Below the pieces are notes generated by a model that worked only from the letters and a program-made list of their open reading frames with translations, was not told the origin of the DNA and did no database searches. Of a stretch of 64,000 bases of DNA, positions 21,091 through 29,218 are shown in pieces. Origin of the DNA: Massiliimalia timonensis (GTDB taxonomy: Bacteria; Bacillota; Clostridia; Oscillospirales; Ruminococcaceae); assembly GCF_900186585.1 (NCBI RefSeq), contig NZ_FYDD01000004.1:868001-932000 (forward strand). Reading direction: 5' to 3'. Both the position numbers and the translations under genes were made by a program. How positions within the stretch are numbered: position 1 is the first letter of the stretch; every line of letters begins with the position of its first letter.

Positions 21091-21936
21091 ATGAAAAAGG
21101 TTTCACTGGAGGCTTTGGCGCATCAGGTCACCTATCGTTTCGTGGGCGGAAAACCGGAGGATGGGATCTTATCCTGCGGCTTTATGAGGAAACCGGAAGC
21201 ACATCAGTCGCAGATCGATTTTAAGATCCCGTATTACAGCTGTTTTGTCCTGCTGGGCGGAGAAGGCGAATATTGGGATGAACATGGGGTGTACGCGCCG
21301 CTTCGTGCCGGAAGCGTTGTCCAGCGTCTACCCAACCGGGTCCATTCTACCCGGGTCCATGCCAATGGCGAATGGCTGGAGTTTTACGTCAGCTTTGGGA
21401 AATGTGTGTTTGATGCCTTGGCCGCCACGGATCTGTTGAATCGTTCTTTGCCGGTGCAGCGGATCCATGAACCGGAAAACCAGATCCCGATCTTTCAGAA
21501 GCTGCTTTCCCGCATGTGCTCTGTTCCTGACCGGGCATTGACGCCATGCCTGTTTGAGGCTCAGCAAATTGCGCTGATGCTGACGCAGGGGGCTGGCTTG
21601 CAGGCTGGTCTCTCTCCGCTGATGGCAAAAGCCTGTGAGCTGTTGGAAAAAGATCTGTCAAGGGAAATATCTTTGCATGAGGTAGCTGAACAGCTCCATA
21701 TCAGCTATGAAACGTTCCGCAAAGCGTTCCGGCGAGAAATTCAGATGTCCCCGATTGGGTACCGCCAGCAAAAGCGCATGACAACGGCACAAATGATGCT
21801 GATGGAGGGGGAGCCTGTCAAATCGGTTGCCAAAATGCTGGGGTATAGTGACGCATATGCCTTTTCTAAGCAGTTTAAAAGATTCTGCGGCTGCTCCCCG
21901 ATTTCTTATATCCATCGTTTCCAAGAGTCTGTCTGA
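21091..21936 (+). CDS. AraC-family transcriptional regulator
   Basis: 281 aa. N-terminal cupin (IPYYSCFVLLGGEGEYWDEHG), C-terminal helix-turn-helix pair (ISLHEVAEQLHISYETFRKAF and VAKMLGYSDAYAFSKQFKRF) and CSPISYI. GGGGGGAGGG lies just before the ATG at 21091, so the in-frame ATG 42 bp upstream is rejected. Divergent from the beta-galactosidase gene and its likely regulator. A TATAAT at 21044-21049 lies upstream, with no clear -35. Confidence 0.85.
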   Translation: MKKVSLEALAHQVTYRFVGGKPEDGILSCGFMRKPEAHQSQIDFKIPYYSCFVLLGGEGEYWDEHGVYAPLRAGSVVQRLPNRVHSTRVHANGEWLEFYVSFGKCVFDALAATDLLNRSLPVQRIHEPENQIPIFQKLLSRMCSVPDRALTPCLFEAQQIALMLTQGAGLQAGLSPLMAKACELLEKDLSREISLHEVAEQLHISYETFRKAFRREIQMSPIGYRQQKRMTTAQMMLMEGEPVKSVAKMLGYSDAYAFSKQFKRFCGCSPISYIHRFQESV

Positions 21937-21964
21937 TTTTTGAGAGAGGAAAAGCGCTGACAGA

Positions 21965-21988
21965 ATAGAGTTTCTATATAAACTCTAT
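21965..21988. terminator. Short palindrome after the AraC gene
   Basis: ATAGAGTTT (21965-21973) pairs with AAACTCTAT (21980-21988) and is followed by TTTT. A weak terminator or an operator for the next gene. Confidence 0.35.
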
Positions 21989-22048
21989 TTTGAGTCGAAA
22001 TATATATGGTATGCTATATTAGGAAAAACATGAAGTATTCTTGTCAAC

Positions 22049-22077
22049 TTGAATTACAGGCTATGATGTGGTATAAT
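22049..22077 (+). promoter_or_regulatory. Sigma-A-like promoter for the phosphofructokinase gene
   Basis: TTGAAT (22049-22054), 17-bp spacer, TATAAT (22072-22077), about 138 bp before the ATG. Confidence 0.6.
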
Positions 22078-22214
22078 CATACTATTAGGAAAGGGTAAAC
22101 GGCCATTACAGCTTGGAATACTTGAGCGGTTTTTATCCTGTCAAAATTTATACGACCTTGTCAACGGATATTTCCAGAATTGAAAAGGATCTCGGGAAAA
22201 AGAAAGGAACATCT

Positions 22215-23435
22215 ATGAAGAAAAATTGTTTGATCGCACAATCGGGCGGCCCAACCGCCGTGATCAACTCCAGCGCGGTAGGAGTTGCGTTTGAAAGCTT
22301 TCGTTCTGACTGGATCGACCGTGTTTATGCTTCAGAAAATGGTATTTTGGGGGTATTAACGGGAAAATATTTTTGCTTGAATGATGTTGATTTTGAACAG
22401 TTAAAACGCCTAAAAACAACCCCTTCTTCTGCGTTTGGATCTTGCCGTCACAGGCTAAAGGACTGGCGGGAGGATGAATCGGAATATGTGCAGATTTTTC
22501 GATTTTTTCAGGAAAAAAATATTGGATATTTCTTTTATATCGGCGGAAACGACTCCATGGATACGGTGATGAAGCTGAGCAGCTATTCAAAGGAAAAACA
22601 GCTTGATGTGATTATTTTAGGGATTCCCAAAACGATTGATAACGATCTGGCATTGACCGATCATTGTCCGGGTTATGGAAGTGCGGCCAAATATATCGGC
22701 ACATCCCTGCTGGAAATCTATCAGGATGCTCATGTTTATCAAAGCGAGCTGGTCACCATTGTGGAAGTTATGGGGCGGAATGCAGGCTGGCTTGCGGCTT
22801 CTAGCGCATTGGCGCAATACAACGGTAAACGGGTCGTTGACCTGATCTATTTGCCGGAGATCCCTTTTTCGATGGAGCAGTTTTTAAAGGATGTCAAAGC
22901 TTGCTTTGATAAAACAGGAAATGTTCTGATTGTTGTGTCAGAAGGGATACGGGACGAAAACGGTGTGTACTTGTCAGATTCAGAACCATTATCAGATGGC
23001 TTTGGGCATCAGCAACTGGGCGGAGTTGGACAGCGGCTGAAGCAGGAAGTAATGAACCATATTACACAAAGGGTAAAATGCGTAGAGTTTAATATTTTAC
23101 AGCGCTGCGCTGCTCATTGCTTATCCGAAACAGATGTAGAAGAGGCCTATAAGGTGGGGAAAGAAGCGGTCCATTATGCGGAGAACGGAAAAAGCGGGTG
23201 CATGGTAGGGATCCGGCGGGTCAGTGATAAGCCGTATTTGATGAAACCGGATCTGTTTGAAATTGATACGATTGCCAATCAAGAAAAAAAGATCCCGCAG
23301 AAGTGGATCGTTTCGGAAGGGAACTATGTGACGCAGGAGTGCTTGGACTATATGCAGCCTTTGATCATGGGAGAAAAATTCCCGGATTATGAAAATGGTT
23401 TGCCTGCTTTTTCAGTATTAAAATGCGGTGAATAA
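22215..23435 (+). CDS. 6-phosphofructokinase, probably pyrophosphate-dependent
   Basis: 406 aa. N-terminal AQSGGPTAVIN; FYIGGNDSMDT (~residues 100-110), where Asp replaces the Gly of the ATP enzymes' GGDGS and blocks ATP; and GIPKTIDNDL, where the Lys of PKTIDND marks PPi-dependent enzymes (established motif rules). VEVMGRNAGWLA is the fructose-6-phosphate region. The ATG at 22215 follows AGAAAGGAAC. It phosphorylates fructose 6-phosphate in the cytoplasm, joining the neighbouring sugar catabolism to glycolysis. Single-gene unit with its own promoter. Confidence 0.88.
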   Translation: MKKNCLIAQSGGPTAVINSSAVGVAFESFRSDWIDRVYASENGILGVLTGKYFCLNDVDFEQLKRLKTTPSSAFGSCRHRLKDWREDESEYVQIFRFFQEKNIGYFFYIGGNDSMDTVMKLSSYSKEKQLDVIILGIPKTIDNDLALTDHCPGYGSAAKYIGTSLLEIYQDAHVYQSELVTIVEVMGRNAGWLAASSALAQYNGKRVVDLIYLPEIPFSMEQFLKDVKACFDKTGNVLIVVSEGIRDENGVYLSDSEPLSDGFGHQQLGGVGQRLKQEVMNHITQRVKCVEFNILQRCAAHCLSETDVEEAYKVGKEAVHYAENGKSGCMVGIRRVSDKPYLMKPDLFEIDTIANQEKKIPQKWIVSEGNYVTQECLDYMQPLIMGEKFPDYENGLPAFSVLKCGE

Positions 23436-23591
23436 ACAGTCGCTACACAGAGAATGTAAGAAGGGGAAGCTTCAACGAGTTAGGTTTCGGAAGAGGTCCT
23501 TAAAACAAAAAGTTGAAAAGAGCGTCAAGGCGGCGCCCTTTTTACTGTAGTAAGAGTCTGTTTCGCAGGATATAGACGTTTTATTTTGGGA

Positions 23592-23620
23592 TTGAAGCCC
23601 AATTATGGCTATGCTATAAT
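23592..23620 (+). promoter_or_regulatory. Sigma-A-like promoter for the 23662 AraC gene
   Basis: TTGAAG (23592-23597), 17-bp spacer, TATAAT (23615-23620). Confidence 0.6.
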
Positions 23621-23661
23621 GGCAGTATTGATATTAAGAAAAGGACAGGGAGGTGTTGGTC

Positions 23662-24450
23662 ATGATCACCTATTATGAAAGCCGGGAAATTCCCTTTGAC
23701 AGCTTTTTATCGGACGATTTGACTTTCCCTCTTCATCTTCACAAACAAATGGAGATCGTTCTGGTAACGGCGGGTGAGGTGACTCTTTGGATCGGGTCTC
23801 ATCAAAAACATATGTCAGAAGGAGAACTTGCCCTTATTTTTCCAAATCAGGTTCATTCTTATGTTTCTGAAGGGCATAGTCAGCTGTTATTGATTATTTT
23901 CGACCCCGAGCTGGCGGGGGATTTTACAAAGCTGCTGATCCAAAAACAACCGCGGGACCCTTTTATCAGGAAAGAGCAGATCCATCAGGATATTCATTTT
24001 CTTCTTCCGTATTTTAAAGGGTATCGTTCGGCTCCTCTTTACCGCAGGCTTTTAAAGGGATATTTGACAGTGATTCTGAGCCGTATACTAGAACGGACGG
24101 AACTTGTTGCAAGTTCTGCGTCACCAGAAACGGATCTTTTGCATCATGCTTTATGTTATATGAACCTGCATTTTACAGAGCCCCTATCTTTGGATTCTCT
24201 TTCTAGAGAACTTGGCGTCAGTAAGTTTCATCTTTCCCGCTGCTTTTCGGAAAAGATTGGCTGCAATTTTACCCAGTATTTGAATTCATTGCGTATCAAT
24301 TATGCCAAACAAAGGCTGGAAACGTCAGGGATCAGCGTTTCAGAGGTTGCTGCCGAATCAGGTTTTGAAAGCCAGTGCACTTTTTTTCGTTCCTTTAAGC
24401 TTCAAACAGGGCTTACACCGAATCAATACCGGAAAAATGCAAAAGAATAG
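23662..24450 (+). CDS. AraC-family transcriptional regulator
   Basis: 262 aa. Cupin sensor (LHLHKQMEIVLVTAGEVTLWI) and C-terminal double helix-turn-helix (LSLDSLSRELGVSKFHLSRC, VSEVAAESGFESQCTFFRSF) with GLTPNQYRKN. The ATG at 23662 follows GGGAGG by 8 bp. No adjacent metabolic gene; the target is unknown. Confidence 0.85.
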   Translation: MITYYESREIPFDSFLSDDLTFPLHLHKQMEIVLVTAGEVTLWIGSHQKHMSEGELALIFPNQVHSYVSEGHSQLLLIIFDPELAGDFTKLLIQKQPRDPFIRKEQIHQDIHFLLPYFKGYRSAPLYRRLLKGYLTVILSRILERTELVASSASPETDLLHHALCYMNLHFTEPLSLDSLSRELGVSKFHLSRCFSEKIGCNFTQYLNSLRINYAKQRLETSGISVSEVAAESGFESQCTFFRSFKLQTGLTPNQYRKNAKE

Positions 24451-24633
24451 GAAGGGAAGTTTTTTATAAAACGGAACTTTAAAAGAATTGGGCAAGAAAC
24501 GAACGAAATCGAATTTGATTTGTGCAGGTGCCTGTACGAATATATCCTAGGCGAAAACGGCTTGACCTGGAGGTTATCTTTGGATGATACTTACATTATA
24601 GCAGTAATTTTAATTAAAAATAGAGCATTATAA
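24451..24633 (+). other. Open frame continuing past the AraC stop, no start codon
   Basis: After the AraC TAG the same frame stays open for 60 codons to a TAA at 24631 and reads like protein (for example NEIEFDLCRCLYEYILGENG). It has no ATG/GTG start near a ribosome site. It may be a gene remnant or chance. The rest of this gap holds only the terminator at 24628. Confidence 0.2.
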
Positions 24634-24684
24634 AACCCCAAGGGCTTTGTCTATTACACTGAACTAGCCCTTGGGGTTTTATAA
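24628..24684. terminator. Terminator after rubrerythrin (bidirectional)
   Basis: Perfect 19-bp stem (24628-24646 with 24666-24684) and 19-nt loop, containing the core CCCCAAGGGCT. It lies 6 bp after the rubrerythrin stop. Confidence 0.75.
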
Positions 24685-24689
24685 TTATC

Positions 24690-25238
24690 TTAGTAATTTT
24701 CGGCGAGTACTTGGAAAAATGCCTGCAAATGTTTGCACACCGGGCACATTTCCGGAGCTTTTTCTCCCACATGACGATGTCCGCATACGCGGCACTGCCA
24801 GACCACCTGGTTTGGTTTTTGGAATACTTTTCCGTCCTGAACATTTCCACAAAGTTTTTGATATCGTTCTTCATGTTCTTTTTCGATCTTTCCCACTTGT
24901 TCAAACAAGAAGGCGATATCGTTAAATCCTTCTTCTTTTGCAGTTTTAGCATATTCAGCATACATTTCTGTCCACTCAAAATGTTCCCCTGCGATCCCGT
25001 CTTTTAAGTTTTCTGTTGTTTGCGGGATCCCATCATGCAGTAGCTTAAACCAAATTTTTGCATGGGCTTTTTCGTTATCAGCAGTTTCCTGGAACAACTG
25101 GCCGATTTGTTGGTAGCCGTCCTTTTTGGCTTGGGAGCTATAGTATTGATATTTTGTATGTGCCTGTGACTCCCCGGCAAAGGCGGCCATTAAATTTGCC
25201 TCAGTTTTGCTTCCTTTTAAATCCATAATTGTTTCCAT
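24690..25238 (-). CDS. rbr: Rubrerythrin
   Basis: 182 aa. Ferritin-like di-iron domain (residues 1-140) with FAGESQAHTKY, DNEKAHAKIW and KIEKEHEERY supplying Glu/His iron ligands. The C-terminal rubredoxin domain has two CxxC knuckles, WQCRVCGHRHVG and EMCPVCKH. It reduces hydrogen peroxide in the cytoplasm of anaerobes, using electrons from rubredoxin; a rubredoxin gene is at 63721. Single gene with its own terminator, immediately left of the island boundary. Confidence 0.93.
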   Translation of the reverse strand: METIMDLKGSKTEANLMAAFAGESQAHTKYQYYSSQAKKDGYQQIGQLFQETADNEKAHAKIWFKLLHDGIPQTTENLKDGIAGEHFEWTEMYAEYAKTAKEEGFNDIAFLFEQVGKIEKEHEERYQKLCGNVQDGKVFQKPNQVVWQCRVCGHRHVGEKAPEMCPVCKHLQAFFQVLAENY

Positions 25239-25338
25239 CTCTTTCCTGTATAGATTTCTTTAGATAGTATTGCCATAGGAAAGATTTTTATACAAAACAA
25301 GTTTTATTTGACATTCTATTTAATAGGCTGCAGGCAAA

Positions 25339-25414
25339 TGGAGTGTGGCGCAGTTGGTAGCGCGCTTGACTGGGGGTCAAGAGGCCGTGGGTTCAAGTCC
25401 CGTCACTCCGACCA
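25339..25414 (+). tRNA. tRNA-Pro (anticodon GGG), copy 1
   Basis: 76 nt. The acceptor stem is TGGAGTG with CACTCCG, then ACCA with CCA encoded. Anticodon stem CTTGA/TCAAG with loop CTGGGGG gives anticodon GGG. The first acceptor pair is a T-G wobble, where copy 2 has C-G. The upstream promoter keeps TTGACA, but the TATAAT of copy 2 is deleted, so this copy may be poorly expressed. Confidence 0.9.
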
Positions 25415-25498
25415 AGCAATCAAAGGACTGCTAAAATAGAATTTTTGGTATCGTGTTTTTCAAGATTCCAAAAAGTAAACGTAGTTCTTTACGTTTAC

Positions 25499-25545
25499 GC
25501 TCTTGTTTTTTGCCGGGACAAATTGCTCTAGCAAAAAACAAGAGC
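25499..25545 (+). terminator. Long hairpin downstream of tRNA-Pro copy 1
   Basis: Perfect 15-bp stem (25499-25513 with 25531-25545) with a T-rich 5' arm and 17-nt loop. Two smaller inverted repeats lie between it and the tRNA. The stem is eroded in copy 2 of repeat A. Confidence 0.5.
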
Positions 25546-25611
25546 CTGAATATAAAATTCTCACAGAATACGTTTCAATGAAATAATTTAGTGTATATTG
25601 CAATACGTTTT

Positions 25612-25650
25612 AAAAAAGACTTCTAATCCACTGGATTAGAAGTCTTTTTT
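25612..25650. terminator. Bidirectional terminator inside repeat A copy 1
   Basis: Perfect 19-bp stem (25612-25630 with 25632-25650), 1-nt centre, A-run in and T-run out. Conserved in copy 2 at 47120-47158. Confidence 0.8.
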
Positions 25651-25930
25651 ATGTAATCTAACATAGAAAGTAAATCGTAAAGCTGCCGGGCTTTTTTCGG
25701 CTCAAAGATAGCTTGCTGAATAGATCTCCACGCCATCATTTTGAGTAGATGTATCAGTGTATTCACGATTTAAAAATATTCATAGAAGCTATTTTATCAA
25801 GGTCCTTCCAGCTAGTTTTAACCTCTGTATGACCTAAAAAGTAATCTATATTTATTTAGTCAGCGATGATATTGAAGTTTTGACATAGAAAGAGACTGAA
25901 TTTTCGGTTATTCCATTTCTAAATTCTAAA

Positions 25931-26782
25931 TCATCCTTTTACTGCGCCTGCCATTAAATTAGCTTGGAAGTTTTTCTGAAACAAAATATAGATTAGAATA
26001 ATTGGAAGAATAGAAATCATCATACCTGCCGACAACAGTTCATAAGAGGTTGTATGAGCTGATTGAAAAGCATATAATGCGTAGGGAATTGGATATTTTT
26101 CCTCATTGAAGATATAAATCATTGGAGCCAACAAATTATTCCATGATGCCATGGCAACAAAAACAATCAGGGAAGCCCATGCAGGAAATGTATTTGGCAT
26201 CACAATACGGAGTAATACGCCAAGTTCGCTACAACCGTCTAATCGTGCCGCTTCTAATAATGAATCCGGTAAAGATATAAAAAACGATCGCATCATCATA
26301 ATTGCAAAGCCCAATCCGGTTGCGATTCCTAAAATGGCTACACCGGTTAATGTATTTAAAAGTTTTGATGCTCGTAAAATAAAATAAAGCGGCAGCATGA
26401 TGGTTTGAAACGGGATCATCATACTCAATAGCAAGGTATAATACAATACGTTTTTACCAGGGTATCTAAATTTGGCAAAAGAATATCCGGCTAAAGTTGC
26501 AACAAATAGTGTACCTATAACTGTAATAACCATCATAAAGATACTGTTCAATAAATAACGGTCAAAGTGCCCCATTTCCCAAGCAGAAATATAATTTTCT
26601 ACAATTTGCCACTCGTGCGGCCAAGTGAAGGGACCGCGAACAGAGTCCTTTGTTGTCCGAAATGAAGTGATGATAATCGTGGCAAAAGGAATTAAGGTGT
26701 AAATTGCACCAAGGATTAGTACTATATACATTAGTGCTTTTCCAAGCATTTGTTTTTTGGTATAACTTTTTGCTTTCCCCAT
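25931..26782 (-). CDS. CUT1 sugar ABC transporter permease (MalG-like)
   Basis: 283 aa, six membrane helices; EAA loop LEAARLDGCSELGVLLRIVMP (~residues 176-196) and the end KNFQANLMAGAVKG typical of the second CUT1 permease. It is the last gene of a minus-strand operon: binding protein, permease, this permease, with 2 bp between the two permease genes. The ATPase is not encoded nearby. AT-rich compared with the transporter at 5067. Confidence 0.9.
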   Translation of the reverse strand: MGKAKSYTKKQMLGKALMYIVLILGAIYTLIPFATIIITSFRTTKDSVRGPFTWPHEWQIVENYISAWEMGHFDRYLLNSIFMMVITVIGTLFVATLAGYSFAKFRYPGKNVLYYTLLLSMMIPFQTIMLPLYFILRASKLLNTLTGVAILGIATGLGFAIMMMRSFFISLPDSLLEAARLDGCSELGVLLRIVMPNTFPAWASLIVFVAMASWNNLLAPMIYIFNEEKYPIPYALYAFQSAHTTSYELLSAGMMISILPIILIYILFQKNFQANLMAGAVKG

Positions 26783-26784
26783 AT

Positions 26785-27669
26785 TTATACCTCTTCTCCC
26801 ACTAATCTATTATAGACAATTGTAAAAATAACCATAAAAATACCAAGCAAAACAGCTGCCGCAGACCCGTAACCAAACTGATTCATCGTAAATGCTTGTT
26901 TATAAATATAGTATGTCATAATTTGAGTTGAATCATTTGGGCCGCCAGCAGTCATAACTAATACTAAATCATACACTTTAAAGCAGTCTATTACAGTATA
27001 TACCAATACCGTGTTTAAGACTGGCTTTATTTGCGGGATTGTTACATGAAAAAACATTTGTAGCCGATTAGCACCATCTAAAAGAGCAGATTCTTCTAAT
27101 GCATTATCAAGCCCCATAAATGCCGCCAAAAATAGTACCATACAAAATCCGAAATAGGTCCATCCTCCAGTAATGGTAATCCCAAACATTGCTGTTTTTA
27201 CATTGCCTAACATAGCAAAGCTATTATCATCGCCAAATAGGTCTATGATTTTGGTAATTAATCCCACACGTGGGTCATAAATCCACTTCCAAACAGCTCC
27301 ATAGATTACTGCAGAAATAATTCTTGGAAAGAAGTAAATGGAGCGAAAAAAGGTTCGCCCTCTTATATTGGGTCTGGACAACATATAAGCTAATAAAAGC
27401 CCAGGTAAGACACCGAATATCATTAATCCAAATGTATAAAACCAGTTATTAAAAAAAGCGCCCCAAAATACTTTATCTTGGAATAAATTCAAATAGTTCT
27501 GAAGTCCAACGGAAGTTTGCACACCAATACCATCCCATTCCAATGTGCTATAATATACAGCTTGTATTAAACTGTATACGAAAAAGATAGCAAACAAGAT
27601 CAATGCTGGAAGAATCAAAATATATCCCATTATCATTTGATTTCGGTAAAGAGAACGTTTCTTTTTCAT
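26785..27669 (-). CDS. CUT1 sugar ABC transporter permease (MalF-like)
   Basis: 294 aa, six membrane helices; EAA loop LEESALLDGANRLQMFFHVTIP and LVMTAGGPNDSTQIMTYYIY, the conserved block of MalF-type permeases. AAAGGATG precedes the ATG. It pairs with the 25931 permease. Confidence 0.9.
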   Translation of the reverse strand: MKKKRSLYRNQMIMGYILILPALILFAIFFVYSLIQAVYYSTLEWDGIGVQTSVGLQNYLNLFQDKVFWGAFFNNWFYTFGLMIFGVLPGLLLAYMLSRPNIRGRTFFRSIYFFPRIISAVIYGAVWKWIYDPRVGLITKIIDLFGDDNSFAMLGNVKTAMFGITITGGWTYFGFCMVLFLAAFMGLDNALEESALLDGANRLQMFFHVTIPQIKPVLNTVLVYTVIDCFKVYDLVLVMTAGGPNDSTQIMTYYIYKQAFTMNQFGYGSAAAVLLGIFMVIFTIVYNRLVGEEV

Positions 27670-27750
27670 AATATAGGGTCATCCTTTCTAAGAAAGCTAA
27701 AGGTAAGCTGTTTGATTTAAACTACTAGTTTAATATCCGTTTGCAGAGAA

Positions 27751-27781
27751 GCGGTAAGAATACCAAAGATATTCTTACCGC
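27751..27781 (-). terminator. Intercistronic hairpin between binding protein and permease
   Basis: 12-bp stem (27751-27762 with 27770-27781) and 7-nt loop in the 144-bp gap after the binding-protein gene. There is no long T-run, so it is more likely to give partial read-through or protect the upstream mRNA, keeping binding protein in excess. Confidence 0.5.
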
Positions 27782-27813
27782 ATTCATCTACTTTGGCTAA
27801 AAAGACATAACAA

Positions 27814-29142
27814 TTACTCAAAAGTAAAAGAACCCTTTGTCATTTTGCTTTCCACGTCTTTTTGCAGTGCCGCATCTGCTTCAGCAATAAAAGAATCCGT
27901 ATCAAGCGATCCAACAATTAAATTTTGTCCGGCAAATGAGAAAAATTCAAATGCATTGGTCCCCAACCACATGTTGATTCCCGCTGTGTTTTGCAAAGTT
28001 TCATCCCCTAATAATTCCACTACATGTTCGCCTAATTCGTTTGCTTCTACTTCATATTCATCTGTATATGGAGGAACTGTTCCTCCTACTTCATACCACA
28101 CTTTGGAGGATTCTGGTGTAGCAACTGCATAGTCAATAAATCCAAGACTCTCATCCGGATATGCAGTGGCGGCGTTAACTAAAAAGGCTCCACCTGCAAA
28201 ATTCACCTGTGAACCACCATCCTCACAACTTTCTGAACCTGGAAACGGAATAATTGTAGTTTTAAAATCTGTGTCCTTAGTAATATTACCGACTTCCCAG
28301 TTGCCAGTTATCCATGCAGCACATTCTTGACTGAAATATAATTGTTCTTGATCCCCATGAACTTCAGGATGATCAGGGAAATATCCATTATCAATCCACA
28401 GTTTAATAGTATCTATTGCTTTACGGACAGATTCTTTATCCCAACTTCCATCATTTTCCATACAGTCTTTAATTTCATCTTGTGACATATATGCATATAA
28501 AATGGTACCAATAAAGTTCATATTTGATGACCACTCTGCTCCCATTGTGTTGGCTAATGGAGTATAACCGGCATCTTTTAATTTTTGAAGTGTGTCTGTC
28601 AGTTCTTCAATTGTAGTTGGATTTTCCAATCCTACTTTGTCAAAAATATCTTGGTTAAAATATAAACTCATGGTTTCCATTTCATGACCAACGCCATAAA
28701 TATAATCTCCTACACTTGGAACCTCCCAACAGGCAGACATCAGTTTGTCTTTCCAGCCATAAGTTTTGTATGCTTCGGACAAATCCATTAGATATCCTGC
28801 TTTCACATAGCTTCCTACTGTACCAATTCCACCTTCGTAATAAAGCAGATCTGGAGCATCTCCAGCCATAAAAGCAGCTTTTATGGTTTCTCCCAAACTT
28901 GTCAATTCTTTTTGAACACGATTGATTTTTACATCAGAATGTGATTCTTCATAAGCAGAAATGATTTGACTCATTGCCGAATTCAGAGATCCATCTACAA
29001 AAGTGTCCCATAATTGTAACGTTACTTTTCCGGGAGAACCATTTTCTCCGGTTTGCGAGCCACTGTCATTTCCCGTTCCGCAACTTGATAATACGCTGAT
29101 TGACAATGCCGATGCCATTAAAATTGCCAGTAATTTTTTCAT
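27814..29142 (-). CDS. Family 1 extracellular solute-binding lipoprotein
   Basis: 442 aa. Signal peptide with lipobox LSSC (Cys ~21) and a Gly/Ser/Asn linker. SBP_bac_1 fold: VTLQLWDTFVDGS near the N-terminus, AAFMAGDAPDLLYYEGG, and AAWITGNWEVGNI in the middle. It delivers substrate to the two downstream permeases. The substrate is unknown; the neighbouring ADP-ribosylglycohydrolase raises the possibility of an ADP-ribose- or nucleoside-like ligand (inference). Confidence 0.9.
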   Translation of the reverse strand: MKKLLAILMASALSISVLSSCGTGNDSGSQTGENGSPGKVTLQLWDTFVDGSLNSAMSQIISAYEESHSDVKINRVQKELTSLGETIKAAFMAGDAPDLLYYEGGIGTVGSYVKAGYLMDLSEAYKTYGWKDKLMSACWEVPSVGDYIYGVGHEMETMSLYFNQDIFDKVGLENPTTIEELTDTLQKLKDAGYTPLANTMGAEWSSNMNFIGTILYAYMSQDEIKDCMENDGSWDKESVRKAIDTIKLWIDNGYFPDHPEVHGDQEQLYFSQECAAWITGNWEVGNITKDTDFKTTIIPFPGSESCEDGGSQVNFAGGAFLVNAATAYPDESLGFIDYAVATPESSKVWYEVGGTVPPYTDEYEVEANELGEHVVELLGDETLQNTAGINMWLGTNAFEFFSFAGQNLIVGSLDTDSFIAEADAALQKDVESKMTKGSFTFE

Positions 29143-29218
29143 TTTCGTTACCCCCTATTTGTTATTGAACTATAAAATATAACTTTTGGCTAATGTCAAA
29201 ATTATATTTTTAAGCAAA

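Larger units (their letters stand above)
25287..25741 (+). repeat. Repeat A, copy 1 (tRNA-Pro plus downstream hairpins)
   Basis: Aligns with 46782-47251 over its whole length, with scattered substitutions and small indels (notably a 12-bp gap just upstream of the tRNA). It contains a tRNA-Pro gene and a series of hairpins. It marks the left boundary of the island; DNA to its right is clearly more AT-rich. Nothing recognisable lies between it and the permease gene at 25931. Confidence 0.85.

Noticed and set aside
22215-23435. ATP-dependent phosphofructokinase
   Set aside because: GGNDS and PKTIDND are the pyrophosphate-type residues, not GGDGS/PGTIDND.
25287-25414. Classic integrase attachment site with only the tRNA 3' end duplicated
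   Set aside because: Homology between the A copies extends upstream through the tRNA promoter and ~330 bp downstream, far more than an att core, so simple tRNA-3'-end integration does not explain it.
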